DNA of 64,000 nt from Escherichia marmotae (GCF_002900365.1 NZ_CP025979.1:3224001-3288000), one strand, 5' to 3'; positions 47,876 to 59,280 are shown, counted from the stretch's first letter. Notes: generated by a model not told the origin, from the letters alone. Numbers and translations are program-made.

Positions 47876-48739
47876 ATGGCCGGCGCAAAAGAGATACGTA
47901 GTAAGATCGCAAGCGTCCAGAACACGCAAAAGATCACTAAAGCGATGGAGATGGTCGCCGCTTCCAAAATGCGTAAATCGCAGGATCGCATGGCGGCCAG
48001 CCGTCCTTATGCAGAAACCATGCGCAAAGTGATTGGTCACCTTGCACACGGTAATCTGGAATATAAGCACCCATACCTGGAAGATCGCGACGTTAAACGC
48101 GTGGGCTACCTGGTGGTGTCGACCGACCGTGGTTTGTGCGGTGGTTTGAACATTAACCTGTTCAAAAAACTGCTGGCGGAAATGAAGACCTGGACCGACA
48201 AAGGCGTTCAATGCGACCTCGCAATGATCGGCTCGAAAGGTGTGTCGTTCTTCAACTCCGTGGGCGGCAATGTTGTTGCCCAGGTTACAGGTATGGGGGA
48301 TAACCCTTCCCTGTCCGAACTGATCGGTCCGGTAAAAGTGATGTTGCAGGCCTACGACGAAGGCCGTCTGGACAAGCTTTACATTGTCAGCAACAAATTT
48401 ATTAACACCATGTCTCAGGTTCCGACTATCAGCCAACTGCTGCCGTTACCGGAGTCAGATGATGATGATCTGAAACATAAATCCTGGGATTACCTGTACG
48501 AACCCGATCCGAAGGCGTTGCTGGATACCCTGCTGCGTCGTTATGTCGAATCTCAGGTTTATCAGGGCGTGGTTGAAAACCTGGCCAGCGAGCAGGCCGC
48601 CCGTATGGTGGCGATGAAAGCCGCGACCGACAATGGCGGCAGCCTGATTAAAGAGCTGCAGTTGGTATACAACAAAGCTCGTCAGGCCAGCATTACTCAG
48701 GAACTCACCGAGATCGTCTCGGGGGCCGCCGCGGTTTAA
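47876..48739 (+). CDS. atpG: ATP synthase F1 subunit gamma
   Basis: Gamma is the central rotor shaft. The 287-residue product has long N- and C-terminal helices ([29 protein letters not shown] and [37 protein letters not shown]) that form the coiled coil. The Rossmann-like middle contains the conserved [10 protein letters not shown]. Confidence 0.99.
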
Positions 48740-48765
48740 ACAGGTTATTTCGTAGAGGATTTAAG

Positions 48766-50148
48766 ATGGCTACTGGAAAGATTGTCCAGGTAATCGGCGC
48801 CGTAGTTGACGTCGAATTCCCTCAGGATGCCGTACCGCGCGTGTACGATGCTCTTGAGGTGCAAAATGGTAATGAGCGTCTGGTGCTGGAAGTTCAGCAG
48901 CAGCTCGGCGGCGGTATCGTGCGTACCATCGCAATGGGTTCCTCCGACGGTCTGCGTCGCGGTCTGGATGTAAAAGACCTCGAACACCCGATCGAAGTCC
49001 CGGTAGGTAAAGCGACTCTGGGCCGTATCATGAACGTACTGGGCGAACCGGTCGACATGAAAGGCGAGATCGGTGAAGAAGAGCGTTGGGCGATTCACCG
49101 CGCAGCACCTTCCTACGAAGAGCTGTCAAACTCTCAGGAACTGCTGGAAACCGGTATCAAAGTTATCGACCTGATGTGTCCGTTCGCGAAGGGCGGTAAA
49201 GTTGGTCTGTTCGGTGGTGCGGGTGTTGGTAAAACCGTAAACATGATGGAGCTTATTCGTAACATCGCGATCGAGCACTCCGGTTACTCTGTGTTTGCGG
49301 GCGTAGGTGAACGTACTCGTGAGGGTAACGACTTCTACCACGAAATGACCGACTCCAACGTTATCGATAAAGTATCCCTGGTGTATGGCCAGATGAACGA
49401 GCCGCCGGGAAACCGTCTGCGCGTTGCACTGACCGGCCTGACCATGGCGGAGAAATTCCGTGACGAAGGTCGTGACGTTCTGCTGTTCGTTGACAACATC
49501 TATCGTTACACCCTGGCCGGTACGGAAGTATCCGCACTGCTTGGCCGTATGCCTTCAGCGGTAGGTTATCAGCCGACCCTGGCGGAAGAGATGGGTGTTC
49601 TGCAGGAACGTATCACCTCCACCAAAACAGGTTCTATCACCTCCGTTCAGGCGGTATACGTACCTGCGGATGACTTGACTGACCCATCACCGGCCACCAC
49701 CTTTGCGCACCTTGACGCAACCGTGGTACTGAGCCGTCAGATCGCGTCTCTGGGTATCTACCCGGCCGTTGACCCGCTGGACTCCACCAGCCGTCAGTTG
49801 GATCCGCTGGTAGTTGGTCAGGAACACTACGACACCGCGCGTGGCGTACAGTCCATCCTGCAACGTTATCAGGAACTGAAAGACATCATCGCCATCTTGG
49901 GTATGGATGAACTGTCTGAAGAAGATAAACTGGTGGTAGCGCGCGCTCGTAAGATCCAGCGCTTCCTGTCCCAGCCGTTCTTCGTGGCAGAAGTATTCAC
50001 CGGTTCTCCGGGTAAATACGTCTCCCTGAAAGACACCATCCGTGGCTTTAAAGGCATCATGGAAGGCGAATACGATCACCTGCCGGAGCAGGCGTTCTAC
50101 ATGGTCGGTTCCATCGAAGAAGCTGTGGAAAAAGCCAAAAAACTTTAA
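48766..50148 (+). CDS. atpD: ATP synthase F1 subunit beta
   Basis: Beta carries the catalytic sites. The 460-residue product has the P-loop GGAGVGKT (Lys155), the catalytic-glutamate segment [11 protein letters not shown] (Glu181), Walker [10 protein letters not shown], and the DELSEED lever loop near residues 380-386. Confidence 0.99.
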
Positions 50149-50168
50149 CGCCTTAATCGGAGGGTGAT

Positions 50169-50588
50169 ATGGCAATGACTTACCACCTGGACGTCGTCAG
50201 CGCAGAGCAACAAATGTTCTCTGGTCTGGTCGAGAAAATCCAGGTAACGGGTAGCGAAGGTGAACTGGGAATTTACCCGGGCCACGCACCGCTGCTCACC
50301 GCCATTAAGCCTGGTATGATTCGCATCGTGAAACAGCACGGTCATGAAGAGTTTATCTATCTGTCTGGCGGCATTCTTGAAGTGCAGCCTGGCAACGTGA
50401 CCGTTCTGGCCGACACCGCAATTCGCGGCCAGGATCTCGACGAAGCGCGAGCCATGGAAGCGAAACGTAAGGCTGAAGAGCACATTAGCAGCTCTCACGG
50501 CGACGTAGATTACGCTCAGGCGTCTGCGGAACTGGCCAAAGCGATCGCGCAGTTGCGCGTTATCGAGTTGACTAAAAAAGCGATGTAA
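50169..50588 (+). CDS. atpC: ATP synthase F1 subunit epsilon
   Basis: Epsilon couples gamma to the c-ring and inhibits ATP hydrolysis through its C-terminal helices. The 139-residue product has the N-terminal beta-sandwich ([22 protein letters not shown]) and a C-terminal helical hairpin. It is the last gene of the operon, with a terminator 21 bases on. Confidence 0.98.
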
Positions 50589-50608
50589 CACCGGCTTGAA
50601 AAGCACAA

Positions 50609-50639
50609 AAGCCAGTCTGGAAACAGGCTGGTTTTTTTT
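50609..50639 (+). terminator. atp operon terminator
   Basis: AGCCAGTCTG - GAAA - CAGGCTGGTT followed by seven more T residues forms a ten-pair stem (two G-U pairs). Confidence 0.92.
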
Positions 50640-50964
50640 CGCGCGTCGCCGCGAGATTTGTTCTGCTATGTTTTTATATCCCGCAATTAAACCGTCTTTA
50701 TAACTCAGCGAAATCCTTCGTTGGTTTTCTTGTTTATTCATTGATCGAAATAAGAGCAAAAACATCAGGCTGACGCTTAAATGAAGGTGATGCCTTACTT
50801 TTATGCAGACAAAAGGCGTGACGATGGTCGAAAATGGTGCTTTCGCCAGCGAGGATAATCCGTTATTGAACAATTTATCCTCTGTCCATTTCACGATGAA
50901 AAAAATGTAGTTTTTTCAAGGTGAAGCGGTTTAAATTCGTTCTCAAATTACAGTCAGGACGCGT
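50640..50964 (+). promoter_or_regulatory. atpC-glmU intergenic region (glmUS promoters)
   Basis: This 325-base AT-rich gap carries the glmUS control region. In E. coli it has two promoters and NagC sites; I could not fix NagC boxes with confidence by eye. No small ORF stands out. Confidence 0.5.
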
Positions 50965-52335
50965 ATGTTGAATAATGCTATGAGCGTAGTGATCCTTGCC
51001 GCGGGCAAAGGCACTCGCATGTATTCCGATCTTCCGAAAGTGCTGCATACCCTTGCCGGGAAAGCGATGGTTCAGCATGTCATTGATGCTGCGAATGAAT
51101 TAGGCGCAGCACACGTTCATCTGGTGTATGGTCACGGTGGCGATCTGCTTAAACAGGCGCTGAAAGATGACAACCTGAACTGGGTACTTCAGGCAGAGCA
51201 ACTGGGTACTGGTCATGCGATGCAGCAGGCTGCGCCTTTCTTTGCCGATGATGAAGACATTTTAATGCTTTACGGCGACGTACCGCTGATCTCTGTCGAA
51301 ACACTCCAGCGTCTGCGTGATGCTAAACCGCAGGGCGGCATTGGCCTGTTGACGGTGAAACTGGATGACCCGACCGGTTATGGTCGTATCACCCGTGAAA
51401 ACGGCAAAGTTACTGGCATTGTTGAACATAAAGATGCCACCGATGAGCAGCGTCAGATTCAGGAAATCAACACCGGCATTCTGATCGCCAACGGCGCAGA
51501 TATGAAACGCTGGCTGGCGAAGCTGACTAACAATAACGCTCAGGGCGAATACTACATCACCGATATTATTGCGCTGGCGTATCAGGAAGGGCGTGAAATC
51601 GTCGCTGTACATCCGCAACGCTTAAGCGAAGTTGAAGGCGTGAATAACCGCCTGCAACTCTCCCGTCTGGAGCGCGTTTATCAGTCCGAACAGGCTGAAA
51701 AACTGCTGTTGGCAGGGGTTATGCTACGCGATCCGGCCCGTTTTGATCTGCGCGGAACGCTTACTCACGGGCGTGATGTTGAAATTGATACTAACGTTAT
51801 CATCGAGGGTAATGTTACTCTCGGCAATCGCGTGAAAATTGGCACTGGTTGCGTGATTAAAAACAGCGTGATTGGTGATGATTGCGAAATCAGCCCATAT
51901 ACAGTGGTGGAAGACGCGAATCTGGCAGCGGCCTGTACCATTGGCCCGTTTGCCCGTCTGCGCCCGGGGGCAGAGCTGCTTGAAGGCGCACACGTCGGTA
52001 ACTTTGTTGAGATGAAAAAAGCGCGTCTGGGTAAAGGTTCAAAAGCCGGTCATCTGACTTATCTGGGCGATGCGGAAATCGGTGATAACGTTAACATCGG
52101 TGCAGGAACCATTACCTGCAACTATGATGGTGCGAATAAATTTAAAACCATTATTGGCGACGATGTGTTTGTCGGCTCTGACACCCAACTTGTTGCACCG
52201 GTAACGGTTGGTAAAGGCGCGACTATTGCTGCGGGTACTACCGTAACGCGCAATGTTGGCGAAAACGCTCTGGCAATTAGCCGCGTGCAGCAGTCGCAAA
52301 AAGAAGGTTGGCGTCGTCCAGTAAAGAAAAAGTAA
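50965..52335 (+). CDS. glmU: GlmU, bifunctional GlcN-1-P acetyltransferase / GlcNAc-1-P uridyltransferase
   Basis: GlmU makes UDP-GlcNAc, precursor of peptidoglycan and lipid A. The 456-residue product has an N-terminal nucleotidyltransferase domain with LAAGKGTRM (residues 11-19, Arg18). The C-terminal left-handed beta-helix of hexapeptide repeats (about 250-430) holds the acetyl-CoA site. It is cotranscribed with glmS, which supplies its glucosamine substrate route. Confidence 0.98.
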   Translation: MLNNAMSVVILAAGKGTRMYSDLPKVLHTLAGKAMVQHVIDAANELGAAHVHLVYGHGGDLLKQALKDDNLNWVLQAEQLGTGHAMQQAAPFFADDEDILMLYGDVPLISVETLQRLRDAKPQGGIGLLTVKLDDPTGYGRITRENGKVTGIVEHKDATDEQRQIQEINTGILIANGADMKRWLAKLTNNNAQGEYYITDIIALAYQEGREIVAVHPQRLSEVEGVNNRLQLSRLERVYQSEQAEKLLLAGVMLRDPARFDLRGTLTHGRDVEIDTNVIIEGNVTLGNRVKIGTGCVIKNSVIGDDCEISPYTVVEDANLAAACTIGPFARLRPGAELLEGAHVGNFVEMKKARLGKGSKAGHLTYLGDAEIGDNVNIGAGTITCNYDGANKFKTIIGDDVFVGSDTQLVAPVTVGKGATIAAGTTVTRNVGENALAISRVQQSQKEGWRRPVKKK

Positions 52336-52496
52336 TTCTGGCCGGGTAATCCGGCCTCCTGGGATGAAGAGATAACATAATCTCCCGCCCGCAAGCAGTA
52401 ACTATAAAAATAACCCCACTCTCTACAAGGCTCGGGGCGCCCGGAAAAACGGGCATACAGGTTGACCGACAACGATATCAATCGGAATTAAAAACT
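52336..52496 (+). other. glmU-glmS intercistronic region
   Basis: In E. coli, RNase E cuts here and the sRNA GlmZ then pairs upstream of the glmS ribosome binding site to raise translation. The stem CCGGGTAATCCGG after glmU and the long leader are present. The glmZ gene is outside the window, so the pairing could not be checked. Confidence 0.5.
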
Positions 52497-54326
52497 ATGT
52501 GTGGAATTGTTGGCGCGATCGCGCAACGTGATGTAGCTGAGATCCTTCTTGAAGGTTTACGTCGTCTGGAATACCGCGGTTATGACTCTGCTGGCCTGGC
52601 AGTAGTCGATGCGGACGGTAATATGACCCGTCTGCGTCGTCTCGGTAAAGTGCAAATGCTGGCCCAGGCAGCGGAAGAACATCCTCTGCATGGCGGAACG
52701 GGTATTGCTCATACCCGTTGGGCGACCCACGGTGAACCTTCAGAAGTGAATGCGCATCCGCATGTTTCTGAACACATTGTGGTGGTGCATAACGGCATCA
52801 TCGAAAACCATGAACCACTGCGTGAAGAGTTAAAAGCGCGTGGCTATACCTTCGTTTCTGAAACCGACACCGAAGTGATTGCGCATTTGGTTAACTGGGA
52901 ACTGAAACAGGGCGGCACCCTGCGTGAAGCTGTTCTGCGTGCTATCCCGCAACTGCGTGGCGCTTACGGCACGGTAATTATGGATACCCGTCACCCGGAT
53001 ACCCTGCTGGCGGCTCGTTCCGGTAGTCCGCTGGTTATCGGCCTTGGCATGGGCGAAAACTTTATCGCTTCTGACCAACTGGCACTGCTGCCGGTGACCC
53101 GTCGCTTTATCTTCCTTGAAGAGGGTGATATTGCGGAAATCACTTGCCGTTCAGTAAACATCTTCGATAAATCTGGCGCGGAAGTTAAACGCCAGGATAT
53201 CGAATCCAATCTGCAATATGATGCGGGCGATAAAGGCATTTACCGTCATTACATGCAGAAAGAGATCTACGAACAGCCGAACGCGATCAAAAACACTCTT
53301 GCCGGGCGTATCAGCCACGGTCAGGTGGATCTAAGTGAACTGGGGCCGAACGCAGATGAACTGCTGTCGAAGGTTGAGCATATTCAGATCCTCGCCTGTG
53401 GTACTTCGTACAATTCAGGTATGGTTTCCCGTTACTGGTTTGAATCGCTGGCTGGTATTCCGTGCGACGTCGAAATCGCCTCTGAATTCCGCTATCGCAA
53501 ATCTGCTGTTCGCCGTAACAGTCTGATGATCACCCTGTCGCAGTCGGGAGAAACCGCGGATACACTGGCTGGCCTGCGCCTGTCGAAAGAGCTGGGATAT
53601 CTCGGCTCGCTGGCAATCTGTAACGTTGCAGGCTCTTCTCTGGTTCGTGAATCCGATTTGGCGCTGATGACCAACGCAGGTACTGAAATTGGCGTGGCGT
53701 CCACCAAAGCATTCACCACTCAGTTAACTGTGCTGTTGATGCTGGTGGCAAAACTGTCCCGCCTGAAAGGCCTGGATGCCTCCATTGAACATGACATCGT
53801 GCATGGTCTGCAGGCGCTGCCGAGCCGTATCGAGCAGATGCTGTCTCAGGACAAACGTATTGAAGCTCTGGCGGAAGATTTTTCTGATAAACACCACGCG
53901 TTGTTCCTGGGCCGTGGCGATCAGTACCCCATCGCGCTGGAAGGCGCATTGAAGCTGAAAGAGATCTCCTACATTCACGCCGAAGCCTATGCTGCGGGCG
54001 AACTGAAACACGGCCCGCTGGCGCTGATTGACGCTGATATGCCGGTTATCGTCGTTGCACCGAACAACGAACTGCTGGAAAAACTAAAATCCAACATCGA
54101 AGAAGTTCGTGCGCGTGGCGGTCAGTTGTACGTCTTTGCCGATCAGGATGCAGGATTTGTGAGCAGCGATAACATGCACATCATCGAGATGCCGCATGTG
54201 GAAGAAGTGATTGCTCCGATCTTCTATACTGTTCCGCTGCAACTATTGGCGTACCACGTCGCGCTGATCAAAGGCACCGACGTTGACCAGCCGCGTAACC
54301 TGGCAAAATCGGTTACGGTTGAGTAA
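52497..54326 (+). CDS. glmS: Glutamine-fructose-6-phosphate aminotransferase (isomerizing)
   Basis: GlmS makes glucosamine-6-phosphate from fructose-6-phosphate and glutamine, the first step toward amino sugars. The 609-residue product starts MCGIVG, with the N-terminal nucleophile cysteine. It has a class II glutaminase domain (RWATHGEPS, HNGIIEN) and two SIS isomerase domains (CGTSYNSG, SQSGETADT). The C-terminal LAKSVTVE contains the conserved end. Its last codons are the recognition site of Tn7 TnsD. Confidence 0.98.
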   Translation: MCGIVGAIAQRDVAEILLEGLRRLEYRGYDSAGLAVVDADGNMTRLRRLGKVQMLAQAAEEHPLHGGTGIAHTRWATHGEPSEVNAHPHVSEHIVVVHNGIIENHEPLREELKARGYTFVSETDTEVIAHLVNWELKQGGTLREAVLRAIPQLRGAYGTVIMDTRHPDTLLAARSGSPLVIGLGMGENFIASDQLALLPVTRRFIFLEEGDIAEITCRSVNIFDKSGAEVKRQDIESNLQYDAGDKGIYRHYMQKEIYEQPNAIKNTLAGRISHGQVDLSELGPNADELLSKVEHIQILACGTSYNSGMVSRYWFESLAGIPCDVEIASEFRYRKSAVRRNSLMITLSQSGETADTLAGLRLSKELGYLGSLAICNVAGSSLVRESDLALMTNAGTEIGVASTKAFTTQLTVLLMLVAKLSRLKGLDASIEHDIVHGLQALPSRIEQMLSQDKRIEALAEDFSDKHHALFLGRGDQYPIALEGALKLKEISYIHAEAYAAGELKHGPLALIDADMPVIVVAPNNELLEKLKSNIEEVRARGGQLYVFADQDAGFVSSDNMHIIEMPHVEEVIAPIFYTVPLQLLAYHVALIKGTDVDQPRNLAKSVTVE

Positions 54327-54333
54327 TACACAG

Positions 54334-54360
54334 ATGCCCTGCTTTCGCAGGGCATTTTTT
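54334..54360 (+). terminator. glmS terminator and unoccupied attTn7 region
   Basis: ATGCCCTGC - TTTC - GCAGGGCAT followed by TTTTTT is a perfect hairpin just after glmS. The Tn7 insertion point in E. coli lies here, about 25 bases past the stop. No transposon ends or foreign genes are seen between this site and pstS. Confidence 0.88.
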
Positions 54361-54530
54361 CCTGTTATGTTTTTAATCAAACATCCAGCCCACGTCATGT
54401 GACAAATCGTCATCTTCGGCTATTTTTTCACTGTCACAGAGTGAAAATTTTCTGTTATCTCTTCTTTATTAATATTTGTAACATACTGAATTTAAATGGT
54501 TATTTAAATAAGAGTGAAGGCTTTCTTTCT

Positions 54531-54570
54531 CTGTCATAAAACTGTCATAAACCTTACATATAACTGTCAC
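54531..54570 (+). promoter_or_regulatory. Pho boxes upstream of pstS
   Basis: Direct CTGTCAT-type repeats spaced as in PhoB sites occur: CTGTCATAAAACTGTCATA at 54531-54549 and CTTACATATAACTGTCAC at 54553-54570. They place the operon under PhoB control during phosphate starvation. A perfect AT inverted repeat lies just upstream at 54490-54509. Confidence 0.9.
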
Positions 54571-54636
54571 CTGTTTGTCCTATTTTGCTTCTTGTAGCCA
54601 ACAAACAATGCTTTATGAATCCTCCCAGGAGACATT

Positions 54637-55677
54637 ATGAAAGTTATGCGTACCACCGTCGCAACTGTTGTCGCCGCGACCTTATCGATGAGTGCTTTCT
54701 CTGTGTTTGCAGAAGCAAGCCTGACAGGTGCAGGTGCAACCTTCCCTGCGCCGGTGTATGCCAAATGGGCTGACACTTACCAGAAAGAAACCGGTAATAA
54801 AGTTAACTACCAGGGGATTGGTTCTTCTGGTGGCGTAAAACAGATTATCGCTAACACCGTTGATTTCGGTGCTTCTGACGCACCGCTGTCTGACGAAAAA
54901 CTGGCTCAGGAAGGACTGTTCCAATTTCCGACCGTGATTGGCGGCGTCGTGCTGGCAGTTAACCTGCCGGGTCTTAAATCTGGCGAACTGGTGCTGGATG
55001 GTAAAACCCTCGGTGACATCTACCTGGGCAAAATTAAAAAGTGGGATGACGAAGCGATCGTCAAACTGAATCCGGGTCTGAAACTGCCTTCACAGAACAT
55101 CGCCGTGGTGCGCCGCGCAGATGGCTCCGGGACTTCTTTCGTTTTCACCAGCTACCTGGCGAAAGTAAATGAAGAGTGGAAAAACAGCGTTGGTACTGGC
55201 TCTACCGTAAAATGGCCGATCGGTCTGGGTGGTAAAGGTAACGACGGTATTGCCGCATTTGTTCAGCGTCTGCCTGGGGCAATTGGCTACGTTGAATATG
55301 CTTACGCGAAGCAAAACAACCTCGCCTACACCAAACTGATCTCCGCTGATGGTAAACCTGTTGCGCCGACCGAAGAGAACTTCGCAAATGCGGCAAAAGG
55401 CGCAGACTGGAGCAAAACATTCGCTCAGGATCTGACCAACCAGAAAGGCGAAGATGCGTGGCCGATCACCTCTACCACGTTCATTCTGGTTCACAAAGAT
55501 CAGAAGAAACCAGAGCAAGGTGCAGAAGTGCTGAAGTTCTTCGACTGGGCATACAAAACCGGAGCTAAACAGGCCAACGACCTGGATTACGCCAGCCTGC
55601 CGGATAGCGTAGTTGAACAGGTTCGCGCTGCGTGGAAGACCAATATTAAAGACAGTAGCGGTAAGCCGCTGTACTAA
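54637..55677 (+). CDS. pstS: Phosphate-binding periplasmic protein PstS
   Basis: PstS delivers phosphate to the PstCAB transporter. The 346-residue product has a signal peptide (about 25 residues, ending FSVFA before EASLTGAG). Mature motifs include GAGATFPAPVYAKW, the phosphate loop GSSGGVKQI, and RRADGSGTSFVF. It heads the pst operon behind Pho boxes. Confidence 0.98.
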   Translation: MKVMRTTVATVVAATLSMSAFSVFAEASLTGAGATFPAPVYAKWADTYQKETGNKVNYQGIGSSGGVKQIIANTVDFGASDAPLSDEKLAQEGLFQFPTVIGGVVLAVNLPGLKSGELVLDGKTLGDIYLGKIKKWDDEAIVKLNPGLKLPSQNIAVVRRADGSGTSFVFTSYLAKVNEEWKNSVGTGSTVKWPIGLGGKGNDGIAAFVQRLPGAIGYVEYAYAKQNNLAYTKLISADGKPVAPTEENFANAAKGADWSKTFAQDLTNQKGEDAWPITSTTFILVHKDQKKPEQGAEVLKFFDWAYKTGAKQANDLDYASLPDSVVEQVRAAWKTNIKDSSGKPLY

Positions 55678-55688
55678 TAAAACTCCAG

Positions 55689-55719
55689 GCCGGATAAGGC
55701 GTTTTACACCGTATCCGGC
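55689..55719. repeat. REP element between pstS and pstC
   Basis: GCCGGATAAGGCG...TATCCGGC is a REP palindrome. Such a structure after pstS can hold back 3' exonucleases and helps keep pstS mRNA more abundant than the downstream genes. Confidence 0.85.
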
Positions 55720-55760
55720 ATTACAAAATGACTTTGTAAACGCGTTTAACTGAAGAGTAA

Positions 55761-56722
<962 letters not shown>

Positions 56723-56723
<1 letters not shown>

Positions 56724-57613
56724 TGGCTATGGTTGAAACACAAACTACCGCGGCGCTGGCAGAATCCCGCCGCAAAATGCAGGCGCGTCGCCGCCTCAAA
56801 AACCGTATTGCGCTGACGCTCTCAATGGCGACGATGGCTTTCGGTCTGTTCTGGCTGATCTGGATTTTAATGTCCACCATCACCCGCGGTATCGACGGTA
56901 TGTCTCTGGCGCTGTTCACCGAAATGACGCCGCCGCCAAATACAGAAGGCGGTGGCCTGGCGAACGCCCTGGCGGGTAGCGGCCTGTTAATTTTGTGGGC
57001 CACGGTATTCGGTACGCCGCTGGGGATTATGGCGGGGATTTATCTGGCGGAATATGGACGTAAATCCTGGCTGGCTGAAGTTATTCGCTTCATTAACGAC
57101 ATTCTGCTCTCCGCGCCGTCGATTGTTGTTGGTCTGTTTGTTTATACCATCGTGGTGGCTCAGATGGAGCACTTCTCCGGTTGGGCTGGCGTGATTGCCC
57201 TGGCACTGTTGCAGGTGCCGATTGTTATCCGCACCACCGAGAACATGCTGAAACTGGTGCCGGACAGCCTGCGTGAAGCGGCTTATGCGCTGGGGACGCC
57301 GAAGTGGAAGATGATCTCCGCGATTACTCTGAAAGCGTCGGTCTCCGGGATTATGACCGGTATTCTGCTGGCGATTGCTCGTATTGCGGGTGAAACCGCA
57401 CCGCTGCTGTTTACCGCGCTCTCCAACCAGTTCTGGAGCACGGACATGATGCAGCCGATCGCTAACCTGCCGGTAACGATCTTTAAGTTCGCGATGAGCC
57501 CGTTTGCGGAATGGCAGCAACTGGCCTGGGCTGGTGTGTTGATCATTACCCTGTGCGTACTGCTGCTGAACATTCTGGCGCGCGTTGTTTTTGCCAAGAA
57601 TAAACACGGTTAA
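56723..57613 (+). CDS. pstA: Phosphate ABC transporter permease PstA
   Basis: PstA pairs with PstC. The 296-residue product has six membrane segments and the coupling loop REAAYALGTPKWKMISAITL. Its first base overlaps the pstC stop (TAATG), implying coupled translation. Confidence 0.97.
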
Positions 57614-57618
57614 CACTT

Positions 57619-57683
57619 TGCCGGATGCGGCGTGAACGCCTTATCCGGCCTACGGTAAGCCTGATTAGCGAAGTGCATCAGGC
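57619..57683. repeat. Two REP units between pstA and pstB
   Basis: TGCCGGATGCGGCG...TATCCGGCC (57619-57650) and GCCTGATTAGCGAAG...CATCAGGC (57659-57683) form a BIME within the operon. Confidence 0.85.
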
Positions 57684-57703
57684 ACGATGAGGAAAAGATT
57701 GCA

Positions 57704-58477
57704 ATGAGTATGGTTGAAACTGCCCCGAGTAAAATTCAGGTTCGTAATTTGAACTTCTACTACGGCAAATTCCATGCCCTGAAAAACATCAACCTGGATA
57801 TCGCTAAAAACCAGGTTACGGCGTTTATCGGGCCGTCTGGCTGCGGTAAATCGACGCTGCTGCGTACCTTCAACAAAATGTTTGAACTGTATCCGGAGCA
57901 GCGTGCGGAAGGTGAAATTCTGCTTGATGGCGACAACATCCTGACCAACACTCAGGATATCGCCCTGCTGCGTGCGAAAGTGGGCATGGTGTTCCAGAAA
58001 CCGACGCCGTTCCCGATGTCCATTTACGACAACATTGCCTTTGGTGTCCGTCTGTTTGAGAAACTCTCCCGTGCCGACATGGACGAGCGTGTACAGTGGG
58101 CATTGACCAAGGCCGCATTGTGGAACGAAACCAAAGATAAATTACACCAGAGTGGTTACTCTCTCTCTGGTGGTCAGCAACAACGTCTGTGCATTGCGCG
58201 TGGTATCGCTATTCGCCCGGAGGTGTTGTTGCTCGATGAACCGTGTTCGGCACTCGACCCTATCTCCACCGGGCGTATTGAAGAGCTGATCACCGAATTG
58301 AAGCAGGATTACACCGTAGTGATCGTAACTCACAACATGCAGCAGGCTGCGCGTTGTTCTGACCACACGGCGTTTATGTACCTGGGCGAATTGATTGAGT
58401 TCAGCAACACGGACGATCTGTTCACCAAGCCAGCGAAGAAACAAACAGAAGACTACATCACCGGTCGTTACGGTTGA
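57704..58477 (+). CDS. pstB: Phosphate ABC transporter ATPase PstB
   Basis: PstB drives phosphate import. The 257-residue product has Walker A GPSGCGKST, the Q-loop, signature LSGGQQQRLCIARG, Walker B VLLLDEPCSALDP, and the H-loop VTHNMQQAAR. With PhoU and PhoR it also takes part in phosphate sensing. Confidence 0.98.
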   Translation: MSMVETAPSKIQVRNLNFYYGKFHALKNINLDIAKNQVTAFIGPSGCGKSTLLRTFNKMFELYPEQRAEGEILLDGDNILTNTQDIALLRAKVGMVFQKPTPFPMSIYDNIAFGVRLFEKLSRADMDERVQWALTKAALWNETKDKLHQSGYSLSGGQQQRLCIARGIAIRPEVLLLDEPCSALDPISTGRIEELITELKQDYTVVIVTHNMQQAARCSDHTAFMYLGELIEFSNTDDLFTKPAKKQTEDYITGRYG

Positions 58478-58491
58478 TTCAGGAGTGCGTT

Positions 58492-59217
58492 ATGGACAGT
58501 CTCAATCTTAATAAACATATTTCCGGCCAGTTCAACGCCGAACTGGAAAGCATCCGCACGCAGGTGATGACCATGGGCGGGATGGTGGAGCAACAGCTTA
58601 CCGATGCCATCACTGCGATGCACAACCAGGACAGCGATCTGGCGAAGCGCGTGATCGAAGGCGACAAAAACGTCAACATGATGGAAGTGGCGATCGATGA
58701 AGCCTGCGTGCGCATTATTGCCAAACGTCAGCCGACGGCGAGCGACCTGCGTCTGGTGATGGTGATCAGTAAAACTATCGCTGAGCTGGAGCGTATTGGT
58801 GATGTGGCGGACAAAATTTGCCGTACTGCGCTGGAGAAATTCTCCCAGCAGCATCAGCCATTGTTAGTCAGTCTGGAGTCGCTGGGGCGTCACACCATCC
58901 AAATGCTGCACGACGTGCTGGACGCGTTCGCGCGCATGGACATTGACGAAGCGGTACGAATCTATCGTGAAGATAAAAAAGTTGATCAGGAGTACGAAGG
59001 TATTGTTCGTCAACTGATGACCTACATGATGGAAGATTCGCGCACCATTCCGAGCGTACTTACCGCGCTGTTCTGTGCACGCTCCATCGAGCGTATTGGT
59101 GACCGCTGCCAGAATATCTGCGAATACATCTTCTACTACGTGAAGGGGCAAGATTTCCGCCACGTAGGCGGTGATGAGCTGGATAAACTGCTGGCAGAAA
59201 AAGAACCGAAAAAGTAA
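58492..59217 (+). CDS. phoU: PhoU, phosphate signalling regulator
   Basis: PhoU links Pst transport to PhoR and represses the Pho regulon when phosphate is plentiful. The 241-residue product is two three-helix bundles with metal-binding motifs ELERIGDVADKI and SIERIGDRCQNI. An ATG six codons upstream is in frame; the standard start is MDSLNLNKH with AGGAG upstream. It is followed directly by yieH, without the bgl genes. Confidence 0.97.
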   Translation: MDSLNLNKHISGQFNAELESIRTQVMTMGGMVEQQLTDAITAMHNQDSDLAKRVIEGDKNVNMMEVAIDEACVRIIAKRQPTASDLRLVMVISKTIAELERIGDVADKICRTALEKFSQQHQPLLVSLESLGRHTIQMLHDVLDAFARMDIDEAVRIYREDKKVDQEYEGIVRQLMTYMMEDSRTIPSVLTALFCARSIERIGDRCQNICEYIFYYVKGQDFRHVGGDELDKLLAEKEPKK

Positions 59218-59225
59218 CGCTAACT

Positions 59226-59260
59226 GTAGGACGGATAAGGCGTTTACGCCGCATCCGGCA
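59226..59260. repeat. REP element after phoU
   Basis: GTAGGACGGATAAGGCG...GCATCCGGCA is a single REP unit in the short phoU-yieH gap. Confidence 0.83.
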
Positions 59261-59280
59261 AAATGTGAATATGTAATCTG

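Noticed and set aside
52336..52496. glmS ribozyme
   Set aside because: The self-cleaving glmS riboswitch is a feature of Gram-positive bacteria. The leader here lacks its core, and sRNA control by GlmZ is the known route in enterobacteria.
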